Notes: generated from the letters alone by a model not told the origin. Positions 43,665 to 51,903 are shown, counted from the first letter of the stretch. The stretch: 64,000 nt of DNA from Streptomyces sp. AC555_RSS877 (GCF_019049245.1 NZ_JAGMUK010000049.1:105544-169543), one strand, 5' to 3'. Numbers and translations are program-made.

Positions 43665-44941
43665 AAGGGACGCGCAACATGGCGGACAACACGCAGCCCG
43701 AGCCCGCCGCGCCCACCGCCCGGACCCGTCAGCCGCGCCGCGGGCAGGCCGTCACCCGTGCCGTGCAGGGCTGGGGTGGCGTCGTCCGGCACAAGCTGAG
43801 CGCCGGCGAACTGGGCTCGCTCCCTGTCGTCCTCGTCCTCGCCACGGTCTGGATCATCTTCCAGGCCCTCAACGAGAACTTCCTCTCGCCCCGGAACCTG
43901 TCCAATCTCAGCGTGGACATCGTCGGCACGGGCTTGATCGCGGTCGGGATCGTCTTCGTGCTGCTGCTCGGTGAGCTCGATCTGTCGGTCGGCTCGATCA
44001 GCGGTCTCGCGGCTGCCGTCTTCGCCGTATTGAACGTGAACAACGGCGTGCCGGAATGGCTCGCCCTCATCATCGCCGTGCTCGCGGGCACCGCGGCGGG
44101 AACCGTTCAGGGCTACTCCTTCGCCAGGACCCGGGTACCGGCCTTCGTCGTCACGCTGGCGGGACTGCTCACGTGGAACGGCTTCATGCTCTACATCCTC
44201 GGGACCAGCGGCACCATCAACCTCGACGAGAACGGGCTGGTGGCCAAGCTGACCAGCCACTACTTCACCCATGACGGCGCCGCCTACGGACTGGCGGCGG
44301 CCGCGGCGGGTGCGGTCTTCCTCGTGTCCCACCAGGACAGACGGCGGCGCATGGCCGTCGGCATGCCGCACCGCTCCCTCCGCGGGATCGGAGCGCGCAC
44401 GGGAGCGCTCGCGGTGATCGCGTTCGCGGCGGCGTACGTGCTCAACCGGTTCCAGGGCCTGCCGCTCGCCCTCCTGCTGTTCCTCGTCCTCGTGGCCGGC
44501 CTCGACGTCGTTCTCCGCCGCACGCACTACGGGCGGCAGGTCTACGCGCTGGGCGGCGGTGTCGAGGCGGCCCGCCGCGCCAGCCTCAGTGTGACCCGGG
44601 TACAGACCGCGGTACTCGCGGTCTCCGGCACCATGGCCGGGATCGGCGGCCTGTTCCTGGCCTCGCGGATCACCTCCGTGAGCCAGAACTCCGGCTCCGG
44701 CATCCTGCTGCTCAACGCCATCGCCGCGGCCGTCATCGGCGGCGCGAGCCTGTTCGGTGGACGCGGCTCGACGTGGAACGCGGTGCTCGGCATCCTGGTC
44801 ATCCAGTCGATCGCCTCGGGCATGTCGATCACGGACACGCCCACCGCCGTCCAGTTCATCATCACCGGCGGAGTGCTCTTCGCCGCGGTGGTCATCGACT
44901 CCCTGTCCCGGCGGTCGCACGAGGCTCACGGGCGGGCATGA
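43658..44941 (+). CDS. Sugar ABC transporter permease (XylH/RbsC-like)
   Basis: A 427-residue membrane protein with about ten helices and the family signatures VGIVFVLLLGELDLSVGSIS, RTRVPAFVVTLAGLLTWNG, YALGGGVEAARRASLSV and AIAAAVIGGASLFGGRGSTW. The ATG lies inside the end of the ATPase gene, so the operon is translationally coupled. With the binding protein and ATPase it completes a type-II (CUT2) monosaccharide importer. No regulator gene adjoins it, unlike most sugar operons; the only local signalling gene is the divergent PP2C. Confidence 0.9.
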   Translation: MVKGTRNMADNTQPEPAAPTARTRQPRRGQAVTRAVQGWGGVVRHKLSAGELGSLPVVLVLATVWIIFQALNENFLSPRNLSNLSVDIVGTGLIAVGIVFVLLLGELDLSVGSISGLAAAVFAVLNVNNGVPEWLALIIAVLAGTAAGTVQGYSFARTRVPAFVVTLAGLLTWNGFMLYILGTSGTINLDENGLVAKLTSHYFTHDGAAYGLAAAAAGAVFLVSHQDRRRRMAVGMPHRSLRGIGARTGALAVIAFAAAYVLNRFQGLPLALLLFLVLVAGLDVVLRRTHYGRQVYALGGGVEAARRASLSVTRVQTAVLAVSGTMAGIGGLFLASRITSVSQNSGSGILLLNAIAAAVIGGASLFGGRGSTWNAVLGILVIQSIASGMSITDTPTAVQFIITGGVLFAAVVIDSLSRRSHEAHGRA

Positions 44942-45126
44942 AGGTCCGGGGGCGCCCTCAGTCGTCGGACTCGCCGTCGCCCTCCGGCTCGCGCCGGGCG
45001 CCATCGACACCCTCCAGCGGCTTGCCCGCCGTCGTGCCGTGCTCGGACCGGTAGCCTCGTGGCTGTGCGCCCGGTCGTAGCGGACTTTCGGAGTCCCCTG
45101 CGACCAACACCGCAAACGGTGCCGCG

Positions 45127-46842
45127 TCACGTCGCCGACCGGTCCTGACCCGGCCTGCGCAGCACCGTGAGCAAGCCGTCCCGGGTGGCCAGCGCCTCGA
45201 GGGACAGCGTGTGGTAACCGGCGTGGTCGAACAGAACAGTGATGCGGTCCCGGTCCTCGCTCAGCACCGTGCCCTCGCCCCATTGCTCATGCCGTACCTC
45301 GGTCCCGACGGGATACGTTGCCGCCGCGGGGTGGGCGGTCGGCTCCCCGTGCCCCTTCTCGGCGCCCTCCTCGTCGCCCTCCTCGTCACACGTGTCGCAG
45401 TTCCCGCACGATGCCGCGTACTCCTCTCCGAAGTAGCCGAGCAGGAAACGCCGCCTGCAGCCGGTCGTCTCGGCGTACGCCCGGGCCATCTCGACGCGTG
45501 ACTTGTCGCTCCGGCGATGCGCCTGCGCGGCCTGCGCGGCCTGTTCCGCCGCCTGGCCGGGAGACACGCCGGGAGCCGGATGTATCTCGCCCTCGTCTCC
45601 CGTGGCGACGGCGTCGACCTCTTCCAGGAGATTCACCGCCGCGGTGACCCGGTTCCCGGACAGGCCCGTTTCCTGACGCAGCTCGTCCAGACCGGCGGGG
45701 TCTCCACGGCGGTCGTGGACGGCGTCGGCCACCTCGGACAGGGTGTCGCGCCCGGCGCCGCGGGCGGCGAAGTAGGTCTGCATACCCGTGTCCTGTGCGC
45801 GGTAGTGCAGCACGGCGAGGGCCCGACGGCCGTCCCTGCCGCAGCGGCCGATCTCCTGGTAGTAGGCGTCCAGGGAACCCGGCAGCGAGGCGTGGAGGAC
45901 GAACCGTACGTCCTCCTTGTCGATGCCCATGCCGAACGCCGAGGTCGCCACCACGACGTCCGCCGCACCGGACAGGAAGGCGTCGTGGATCCGGGCGCGT
46001 TCGGTGGCGCGCAAGCCGGCGTGGTAGCCCTCGGCAGCCAGCCCCAGGGAGGCCAGTTCCGCGGCGTAGAACTCGCTGTCCTTGCGGGTCGCGGCGTAGA
46101 CGATGCCCGGCTTCGGCTCCGTGGCGGCCCGCTCCACCAGCGCTCGGCGCCGGTCGTCCTCGTCGAGGAAGCGGCGGACCTCGAGCGTGATGTTCGGTCG
46201 GTCGAAGCCGGTCACCATCAGCCGAGGCCGACGCATGCCCAGGCGCTCGGTGATCTCCTTGCGCACCGGTGGCGCGGCGGTCGCGGTCAGAGCCAGTACC
46301 GGGGGTCTCCCCACCCGGCGTACCGCCTGTTCCAGGCGCAGGTAGTCGGGGCGGAAGTCGTGGCCCCATGAGGACACGCACTGGGCCTCGTCCACCACGA
46401 ACAACGCGGGACGCACCGCGGCCAGCCGCTCCACCACCTCGTCCTTGGCCAGCTGCTCCGGCGACAGGTACATGAACCCCGCGTCGCCGCGACGTACCGC
46501 CTCCCAGGCGGCCTCCGTCCTGGCTGCCCCCAGGTCGGAATTGACCGCGACGGCACCAGGGGCGCGGTCGCCGTCCGGCAGGCCGGCGATCTGGTCCCGC
46601 TGCAGGGCCAGCAGCGGCGACACCACCACGACCGGTCCGGACAGCATCAGGGCGGGCACCTGGTAGACGGCGGACTTGCCGGATCCGGTCGGCATGACGA
46701 CGAGGGTGTCCTCGCCCGCCAGCACCCATTCCATGGCCGTGAGCTGCTCGGGCAGGAGCGTGTCCCAGCCGAACACGTCCGCGGCGATCTCACGCAGGCG
46801 CGCGGCTCCCCCCTGCCCTGTCCGCGGTCCTTCGAGTCCCAT
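45127..46842 (-). CDS. recQ: RecQ-family ATP-dependent DNA helicase
   Basis: A 571-residue superfamily-2 helicase. GGAG lies seven bases before ATG 46842. Motif 0 and Walker A (LLPEQLTAMEWVLAGEDTLV, MPTGSGKS at about 50-57) are followed by DEAQCVSSWGHDFRPDY, where DEAQ replaces the usual DEAH. The helicase C-domain has TSAFGMGIDKEDVRFVLH and YYQEIGRCGRDG. The zinc-binding RQC-type cysteines are in GCRRRFLLGYFGEEY and CGNCDTCDEEG. A winged-helix/SH3-like C-terminus (VGTEVRHEQWGEGTVLSEDR) replaces HRDC. It unwinds DNA 3' to 5' in recombination and repair. Confidence 0.9.
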   Translation of the reverse strand: MGLEGPRTGQGGAARLREIAADVFGWDTLLPEQLTAMEWVLAGEDTLVVMPTGSGKSAVYQVPALMLSGPVVVVSPLLALQRDQIAGLPDGDRAPGAVAVNSDLGAARTEAAWEAVRRGDAGFMYLSPEQLAKDEVVERLAAVRPALFVVDEAQCVSSWGHDFRPDYLRLEQAVRRVGRPPVLALTATAAPPVRKEITERLGMRRPRLMVTGFDRPNITLEVRRFLDEDDRRRALVERAATEPKPGIVYAATRKDSEFYAAELASLGLAAEGYHAGLRATERARIHDAFLSGAADVVVATSAFGMGIDKEDVRFVLHASLPGSLDAYYQEIGRCGRDGRRALAVLHYRAQDTGMQTYFAARGAGRDTLSEVADAVHDRRGDPAGLDELRQETGLSGNRVTAAVNLLEEVDAVATGDEGEIHPAPGVSPGQAAEQAAQAAQAHRRSDKSRVEMARAYAETTGCRRRFLLGYFGEEYAASCGNCDTCDEEGDEEGAEKGHGEPTAHPAAATYPVGTEVRHEQWGEGTVLSEDRDRITVLFDHAGYHTLSLEALATRDGLLTVLRRPGQDRSAT

Positions 46843-47033
46843 GGCGCGCTCCCTCACTGCTCGTGCGGACGCGGTGCGGAAGGTCGCGCCCATGGCGCCC
46901 CCTGAGTACCCGCAGGGCCGGCGGACACGCTGTCATCATCCCCGGCAACGCGCCGGCCGCCCTGCTTCGGCCGGCTCCCCGACCCGGTCGGCACACCGGT
47001 CCGCCGGACGGTCGACGACGGAGTCGGCGTGTG

Positions 47034-49031
47034 TCACCTCACCGGCAGGCCCTGCGAGGCGGCCCGCTGCCAGGCCGCGTCCCTCAGTAGCCGCAGCCCG
47101 TTGAGGCCGACGATCACGGTGGACCCCTCGTGGCCCGCGACGCCGAGCGGCAGGGGCAGGGTGCCCGCGAGGTCCCAGACGACGAGGCCGGCGATGAACA
47201 CTCCGGCGATCACGAGGTTCTGCACGACCAGCTGCCGGGCACGCCGGGAGAGGGCGATCACGGCGGGCACGGTGGCGAGTTCGTCGCGGACGATCACCGC
47301 GTCGGCGGTCTCCAGCGCGAGGTCGGAACCGGCCCGGCCCATGGCGACGCCGATGTGGGCGGCGGCCAGCGCCGGGGCGTCGTTGACGCCGTCCCCGACG
47401 ACCAGGACCTTGCGGCCGGCGTCCTGAAGCTCCCTGACCGCCTGCACCTTGTGCTGCGGCAGCAGTCCGGCCCGCACATCCTCGATACCGACCTCGTCGG
47501 CCAGGCGCGCCGCCGCCCGCGGATTGTCGCCGGTCAGCAGTACGGGCGTGGTGCCGGTGAGCGCCGTGAGGGATACGACCGTGGCGGCGGCGTCCGGGCG
47601 CAGACGGTCGGCGATTCCCAGGACGCCGACCGGCACACCGTCGGCTGTGACAAGGACGGCGGTACGCCCCTCCTCCTCCAACTCGGCGGCCAGGGTCACC
47701 GCGTGAGCGGCTGCCGCGTCGGACGCCCCGTCGAGCACCCGGGCCGGTGCACCCACCGCGACCACTCGTCCGTCGATGGTGGCGGTCACTCCCACGCCGG
47801 GCGTGGAGGTGAAGTCCTCCGCGGGTGACAGCCGCAGGCCGCGCTCTCGCGCCGCCTCCACCACGGCCCGCGCCAGCGGATGCTCGCTCGGATGCTCGGC
47901 CGCGGCCGCGAGCGCCAGCAACTCCCGCTCCCCCAGCCCCGGTCCGGCCAGCGGCCGGACATCGGTGACCCTCGGCACGCCCTCGGTCAGCGTGCCGGTC
48001 TTGTCCAGGGCTACCGCGTCGACCTGCCCGAGCCGCTCCATCACCACCGCCGACTTGACCAGCACGCCACGCCGTCCGGCGTTGGCGATGGCCGACAGCA
48101 GGGGCGGCATGGTGGCCAGCACGACCGCGCACGGCGACGCCACGATCATGAAGGTCATGGCCCGCAACAGCGCCTCGCTCAGTTCCTCACCGAAGGCGAG
48201 CGGGACGAGGAAGACGGCGAGCGTCGCCGCGACCATGCCGAGTGAGTAGCGCTGTTCGACCTTCTCGATGAACAGCTGGGTGGGTGCCTTGGTCTCGGAC
48301 GCCTCCTCCACCATCCGCACGATCCGCGCGATCACCGTGTCGGAGGCGTCACGTTCGACGCGGACGCGCAGCGCGCCGGTGCCGTTGAGGGTGCCCGCGA
48401 ACACCTCGTCGCCGGGCTCCTTCGCGACGGGGAGCGGTTCGCCGGTGATGGTCGCCTGGTCGACCTCGCTGGTCCCGTCCAGGACGCGGCCGTCACCGCC
48501 GACGCGTTCGCCGGGTCGTACGAGGATGGTGTCCCCGACCGCCAACTCCGCGGCGGGGACGGCCTGTTCGCCGCCGTCCGGGGTCAGCCGGGTGGCCGTG
48601 GCGGGGGCCAGGTCCAGCAGGCCGCGGACCGAGTCTGCGGTACGGGCCGTGGCCAATGCCTCGAGGGCGCCGGAGGTGGCGAAGATGACGATCAGCAGGG
48701 CGCCGTCCATCACCTGACCGATCGCCGCGGCGCCGAGCGCGGCGACGACCATCAGCAGGTCCACGTCGAGGGTCTTGTCCTTCAGCGCCTTCAGGCCCTC
48801 CCAGCCCGGCTCCCACCCGCCGGTGACGTACGCCAGCGCGTACAGCGGGCCCCACAGCCAGGCCGGCGTGCCGGTCAGGTGCAGCGGCAGCGCGAGCAGG
48901 AAGGAGACGGTGGCCGCACCAGCCCAGCGCACCTCGGGCAGCGCCAGGATCCGCGTGCGCCGGCGGGGCGCACCAGCTTTCCGTACGGGCGCGGCCAGGC
49001 CGGCCGGAGACGGACTGAGGGTGGAGGTCAT
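47034..49031 (-). CDS. P1B-4 type heavy-metal translocating ATPase
   Basis: A 665-residue P-type ATPase. ATG 49031 has AAGGA upstream. It has SEVDQATITGEPLPVAKEPG (TGE), the phosphorylation motif DKTGTLTEG, SEHPLARAV, and VVGDGVNDAPALAAAHIGVA. The membrane motif is VASPCAVVLAT (SPC, not CPC) and the last helices carry GVAGHEGSTVIVGLNGL. SPC plus HEGxT defines the P1B-4 subgroup (Co/Fe/Zn/Ni efflux, CtpD/CoaT-like). There is no N-terminal metal-binding domain. An inverted repeat upstream (49125-49140) and the nearby ArsR sensor suggest metal-induced expression. Confidence 0.9.
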   Translation of the reverse strand: MTSTLSPSPAGLAAPVRKAGAPRRRTRILALPEVRWAGAATVSFLLALPLHLTGTPAWLWGPLYALAYVTGGWEPGWEGLKALKDKTLDVDLLMVVAALGAAAIGQVMDGALLIVIFATSGALEALATARTADSVRGLLDLAPATATRLTPDGGEQAVPAAELAVGDTILVRPGERVGGDGRVLDGTSEVDQATITGEPLPVAKEPGDEVFAGTLNGTGALRVRVERDASDTVIARIVRMVEEASETKAPTQLFIEKVEQRYSLGMVAATLAVFLVPLAFGEELSEALLRAMTFMIVASPCAVVLATMPPLLSAIANAGRRGVLVKSAVVMERLGQVDAVALDKTGTLTEGVPRVTDVRPLAGPGLGERELLALAAAAEHPSEHPLARAVVEAARERGLRLSPAEDFTSTPGVGVTATIDGRVVAVGAPARVLDGASDAAAAHAVTLAAELEEEGRTAVLVTADGVPVGVLGIADRLRPDAAATVVSLTALTGTTPVLLTGDNPRAAARLADEVGIEDVRAGLLPQHKVQAVRELQDAGRKVLVVGDGVNDAPALAAAHIGVAMGRAGSDLALETADAVIVRDELATVPAVIALSRRARQLVVQNLVIAGVFIAGLVVWDLAGTLPLPLGVAGHEGSTVIVGLNGLRLLRDAAWQRAASQGLPVR

Positions 49032-49124
49032 CGGAGTGGAAGGTCCTTCACGAGGGGGCATATGAGGGCATAAGGGCACGCGGCGCACCGCCGCTCCCGC
49101 ACTCTCCACACCATACAGGAACAC

Positions 49125-49140
49125 ATGAATACCCATTCAT
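49125..49140. promoter_or_regulatory. ArsR/SmtB-type operator candidate before the metal ATPase
   Basis: ATGAATACCCATTCAT is a perfect 6-4-6 inverted repeat in an AT-rich stretch, containing TGAAT....ATTCA like SmtB-family operators. It lies about 95 bp before the P-type ATPase start and between it and the divergent His-rich gene. Confidence 0.55.
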
Positions 49141-49231
49141 TTCTTCATGGACAGTGAGCCTCAGGCTCCCACGGGCCGCTCCACCAGGCGGCGTGAGCGG
49201 TTGAACCCCGAACAACACATGCATGAATCGC

Positions 49232-49253
49232 CATATGTTAATGTCGCCATGTA
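49232..49253. promoter_or_regulatory. ArsR operator candidate before the His-rich gene
   Basis: This 22-bp AT-rich site (CATATGTTAATG at its left, CCATGTA at its right) matches 16 of 22 positions with the site overlapping the arsR-type gene start at 49726-49747. Shared AT-rich sites in very GC-rich DNA argue for binding by one protein, most likely the ArsR product. Confidence 0.5.
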
Positions 49254-49306
49254 CGGCCTGCGGAGCACTAGCCGCAGGGACCCAAGAGCACCAGCGGGAG
49301 CACCAC

Positions 49307-49609
49307 ATGACCAGCGCCACCGAGCACCGCACCCACGACAGCCACACGCACACCCACGGCGAGGGCTGCGGCCACGTCGCCCTCCCCCACGGCGATCACA
49401 CCGACTACGCGCATGACGGCCACGTCCACCGGGTCCACGAGGACCATGTCGACGAGTGCGCGAACGCGAGCCACGCCGCCCACGAAGGTCACGACCACGA
49501 GCACGGCGAGAGCTGCGGCCATGTCGCCGTCCCGCACGAGGACCACGTCGACTACGTCCACGACGGCCACCGCCACGCCTCCCACGACGGGCACTGGGAC
49601 GATCACTGA
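49307..49609 (+). CDS. Histidine-rich metal-binding protein with internal duplication
   Basis: A 100-residue protein with 27 histidines. CGGGAG precedes ATG 49307. Two copies of one module follow each other: CGHVALPHGDHTDYAHDGHV and CGHVAVPHEDHVDYVHDGHR, each with a Cys just ahead and an acidic/His tail. No signal peptide or membrane segment is visible, so it is cytoplasmic. Similar His-rich proteins buffer or chaperone Zn, Ni or Co. It diverges from the P1B-4 ATPase and precedes the ArsR gene, so it is probably a metal-sponge member of the same regulon. Confidence 0.75.
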   Translation: MTSATEHRTHDSHTHTHGEGCGHVALPHGDHTDYAHDGHVHRVHEDHVDECANASHAAHEGHDHEHGESCGHVAVPHEDHVDYVHDGHRHASHDGHWDDH

Positions 49610-49640
49610 CCGGGCCGGCGCGTCGCGCGCCAGGGAAGCC

Positions 49641-49694
49641 GGAGTCGGAGTCGGAGCCGGAGTCGGAGCCGGGGTCGGAGCCGGGGTCGGAGTA
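49641..49694. repeat. Hexanucleotide tandem repeat, nine units
   Basis: Nine contiguous 6-bp units vary among GGAGTC, GGAGCC and GGGGTC between the His-rich gene and the ArsR gene. There are no spacers, so this is a microsatellite-like array. It lies about 20 bp before the candidate Zur and ArsR sites. Confidence 0.8.
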
Positions 49695-49712
49695 GGTAAA
49701 GCGAACGTCAAG

Positions 49713-49727
49713 CGAAAACCATTGTCA
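49713..49727. promoter_or_regulatory. Weak Zur-box-like site before the ArsR gene
   Basis: CGAAAACCATTGTCA matches 11 of 15 positions of the Zur palindrome TGAAAATGATTTTCA. It overlaps the left edge of the ArsR-type inverted repeat, so dual control is possible but weakly supported. Confidence 0.3.
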
Positions 49728-49749
49728 CATGCTAATGTGTGCATGTGAC
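49724..49749. promoter_or_regulatory. Inverted repeat overlapping the ArsR gene start
   Basis: GTCACATGC (49724-49732) and GCATGTGAC (49741-49749) are perfect 9-bp inverted arms separated by eight bases. They cover the start codon region of the ArsR gene, the expected position of an autoregulatory operator. Confidence 0.65.
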
Positions 49750-50065
49750 ACCCACTCCGCCCTCCTCGACACCCTCGACCGACGAGCCGCTACGCGACCT
49801 TCAGGCCGCCAGTGACCTGCTGAAGGCGCTGGCGGCTCCGGTCCGCCTCGGCATCGTGCGCGAACTGTCCCAGGGCAAGAAGTACGTTCACGAACTGGTC
49901 ACCGCCCTCGGGGTGAGTCAGCCGCTGGTCTCCCAGCACCTGCGGGTGCTGCGCAACTCCCGGATCGTGACGACCCGGCGCCAGGCCCGCGAGATCCAGT
50001 ACTGCCTCAACGACGACCACATCGCCCACATCGTGCTGGACGCGATCCGGCACGCACAGGAGTAG
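49745..50065 (+). CDS. ArsR/SmtB-family metal-sensing repressor
   Basis: A 106-residue winged-helix protein. GTG 49745 or GTG 49739 may start it; both lie in the inverted repeat and no Shine-Dalgarno is seen, so the transcript may be nearly leaderless. The recognition region is YVHELVTALGVSQPLVSQHL. The last helix DDHIAHIVLDAIRHAQE carries the Asp/His...His..Glu alpha-5 metal site of Zn/Co sensors such as CzrA and SmtB; no alpha-3 CVC site is present. It should derepress the ATPase and His-rich protein when metal is high. Confidence 0.87.
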   Translation: MTPTPPSSTPSTDEPLRDLQAASDLLKALAAPVRLGIVRELSQGKKYVHELVTALGVSQPLVSQHLRVLRNSRIVTTRRQAREIQYCLNDDHIAHIVLDAIRHAQE

Positions 50066-50086
50066 GCCCCTTCCCGACAGGCGAGG

Positions 50087-51271
50087 TCACCGGGGGTCAG
50101 CACTGCCGAGGAGCGGATCCGGGACCGCCGTCCATCCGGCCCGCCCGTGGGACAGCTCCGCGACCGTGAGCAGGGCCGCGTCCAGAGCCTCCCGGATCTC
50201 CTGCCCGGCGAGGGTGATGCCGGTCAGGGCGATCTCGTTGCGGCGTTCGCCGTAGTAGTCGTCCCAGAACCAGGAAGCGAGAGTGCGGCGTTGCGGGGAA
50301 GCGGCCGCCCAGGCTGCCGCGTCCAGCGGCTCCAGCCAGCGGTCCGCCTCCCTCAACTCCAGGGATGCCCCGGCCGAACACCAGGTCACGACCGCGTCCG
50401 GACGGCTGCACAGCCACAGGTGGCCCCGGCCGCGGACGACACCCCGCATCACCACGGGAAGCGCGTCCGCCAGCCGCCCCGGATGCAGGGGGCGACGGGA
50501 CCGCCAGAGCACCGACTCCACTCCGCGGTCGGCGTCGCATCGCGCACGCGGTACCGTCACCGGCTCCAGCCGTGCCCGCCACTCGCCCTCGACACCTGAA
50601 GGCACGGCCCGCATCAGCGAGGCCCGCGACTCGGGCCCGGCTCCCTCCAGGCCCGATGTCACCAGGCGGGCACGTGCGTTGAGATGAGAGGCCACCGCGG
50701 CGGCAGCGGGCGCCTGCTCCTCGTCCTCACTCGCGGAACCCGGCACGATCAGCACGTCCGCCGCCTCCACCTGGCGAACGGCGGCCTCGGCCGGGCTCAG
50801 GGCCTCACCGCGCTCGCGTCCGTTCCACAGCCGTACCGCCTGATGGACGCATCCGATGTCCACCATGAACGACGCCGGCTCGACACCGACCACCACAGGT
50901 GCCGATTCGTAGGAGTCCCCGAGATAACCGCTGGCGACGCGCGCACGCCACAACTCCACCAGGAACGGCAGGACATCAACGTCTCCCGGCAGGGCGAGAA
51001 CCACGTGCACCGGCCCGGAGCCGCGCCGCAGGGACATCAGATCCTGGCGGAGAATCACCACCGGGTCGCCCGTGGCACTCCATGACGCCTCCCGGACGGA
51101 CGCGTCGTGGCCCGACAGGAAACGCTGGACGACCGGATACCCCTTGTCGCGCCCCTGGATGGACACGGACAGCAGCACGGCGCGCGGGGAGAGCCGCCGC
51201 AACCGGTCGACGACATCGGCCCGGATGCCGGGAGTGTTGCCGGCCACCACGCTCAACAGACCCTTGGGCAC
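50087..51271 (-). CDS. CobW/COG0523-like protein lacking P-loop and CXCC motif
   Basis: A 394-residue protein. GTG 51271 has GAGGGA upstream. The C-terminal CobW_C domain is clear (RRPLHPGRLADALPVVMRGV, VRGRGHLWLCSRPDAV, GERRNEIALTGITLAGQEI, LLTVAELSHGRAGW). Where COG0523 GTPases have GxxGxGK, this one reads SVVAGNTPGIRADVVDRLRR. Where they have the CxCC metal site before LREDL, it reads GDPVVILRQDLM. It therefore probably neither hydrolyses GTP nor delivers metal in the usual way. It follows the ferredoxin-like gene by 11 bp, under a Zur-box-like site. Confidence 0.8.
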   Translation of the reverse strand: MPKGLLSVVAGNTPGIRADVVDRLRRLSPRAVLLSVSIQGRDKGYPVVQRFLSGHDASVREASWSATGDPVVILRQDLMSLRRGSGPVHVVLALPGDVDVLPFLVELWRARVASGYLGDSYESAPVVVGVEPASFMVDIGCVHQAVRLWNGRERGEALSPAEAAVRQVEAADVLIVPGSASEDEEQAPAAAAVASHLNARARLVTSGLEGAGPESRASLMRAVPSGVEGEWRARLEPVTVPRARCDADRGVESVLWRSRRPLHPGRLADALPVVMRGVVRGRGHLWLCSRPDAVVTWCSAGASLELREADRWLEPLDAAAWAAASPQRRTLASWFWDDYYGERRNEIALTGITLAGQEIREALDAALLTVAELSHGRAGWTAVPDPLLGSADPR

Positions 51272-51282
51272 ACCCTGGTCCC

Positions 51283-51660
51283 TCAGTTGAGGCGGGCGAC
51301 GTGCTGGGGGGCGGGCGCCGCGCGGAGCCGGTCGGGCAGCGTGCCGTCGTCGGGCATTCCGGCCCGCAGCCAGGTGCCGACCGCTTCGGCGTCGGCCGCG
51401 GTGACGAGCGGACCGAGCCGTACGACGGCACCGGCGGGCCTGCGATCCGCCGTGCACGGTTGCACGGCCGCATGGAGTCCGCGGTCGCGTCGGCAGTGCA
51501 GAACCTTCGCCAGGCAGCCGGTGGAGACCAGGACGCCGTGGGGGCAGCCGCGGACTGCCCGGCGCAGCCCGTCCATCAGCCGGCTGGTCCCGGCGTGGCA
51601 GGACGCGCAGACGACGAGGGTGAACGGACGGCTCCGACGGCCGTGTGCGGCGTCATCCAT
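51283..51660 (-). CDS. Cysteine-rich (2Fe-2S) ferredoxin-like small protein
   Basis: A 125-residue protein. ATG 51660 has AGGGGG seven bases upstream. Cysteines are in FTLVVCASCHAGTSRLMDGL, RGCPHGVLVSTGCLAKVLHC and QPCTADRRP, a pattern like thioredoxin-fold [2Fe-2S] ferredoxins, which use four spaced cysteines. Proteins like this accompany zinc-uptake genes in actinomycetes. It heads the minus-strand pair with the CobW-like gene, and a Zur-box-like palindrome lies 22 bp before it. The cluster type is inferred, not proved. Confidence 0.65.
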   Translation of the reverse strand: MDDAAHGRRSRPFTLVVCASCHAGTSRLMDGLRRAVRGCPHGVLVSTGCLAKVLHCRRDRGLHAAVQPCTADRRPAGAVVRLGPLVTAADAEAVGTWLRAGMPDDGTLPDRLRAAPAPQHVARLN

Positions 51661-51681
51661 GCCCGGCCCCCTCTCAGTTAT

Positions 51682-51696
51682 TGAAAATGGTTTCCA
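51682..51696. promoter_or_regulatory. Zur box before the ferredoxin-like/CobW-like operon
   Basis: TGAAAATGGTTTCCA matches 13 of 15 positions of the actinobacterial Zur palindrome TGAAAATGATTTTCA. It lies 22 bp before the ferredoxin-like gene, where Zur with zinc would block transcription. Confidence 0.75.
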
Positions 51697-51764
51697 TTTG
51701 TATAGCACACCCCGGGCGTCCGGACGAGACCCTCCTCGCCGCGAGCACCGCGAGCGTCAAGCCT

Positions 51765-51779
51765 TGGCAATGGTTTTCA
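51765..51779. promoter_or_regulatory. Zur box in the shared divergent region
   Basis: TGGCAATGGTTTTCA matches 12 of 15 positions of the Zur consensus. It sits between the minus-strand operon and the zinc importer, so it could serve either. Confidence 0.65.
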
Positions 51780-51803
51780 TATCGATCGGTTTCAGCCATG
51801 TTC

Positions 51804-51818
51804 TGACATTCATTTCCA
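51804..51818. promoter_or_regulatory. Third Zur-box-like site before the zinc importer
   Basis: TGACATTCATTTCCA matches 11 of 15 consensus positions and lies about 85 bp before the binding-protein gene. Confidence 0.5.
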
Positions 51819-51903
51819 TCTAGCGTGTCGCATGTCCGGTCCACTCCGGGCTGACCAGCTCCCGGGAACACCCCTGTTTCCGCCCGTCCGTGAAGGACCA
51901 CCC

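Noticed and set aside
43583..45283. Long minus-strand frame opposite the sugar permease
   Set aside because: The translation is Asp/Arg/Gly-rich without any fold signature; the plus strand encodes recognisable ABC components.
49641..49694. Hexamer repeats considered as a CRISPR array
   Set aside because: The units are contiguous 6-mers with no spacers and no cas genes are in the window.
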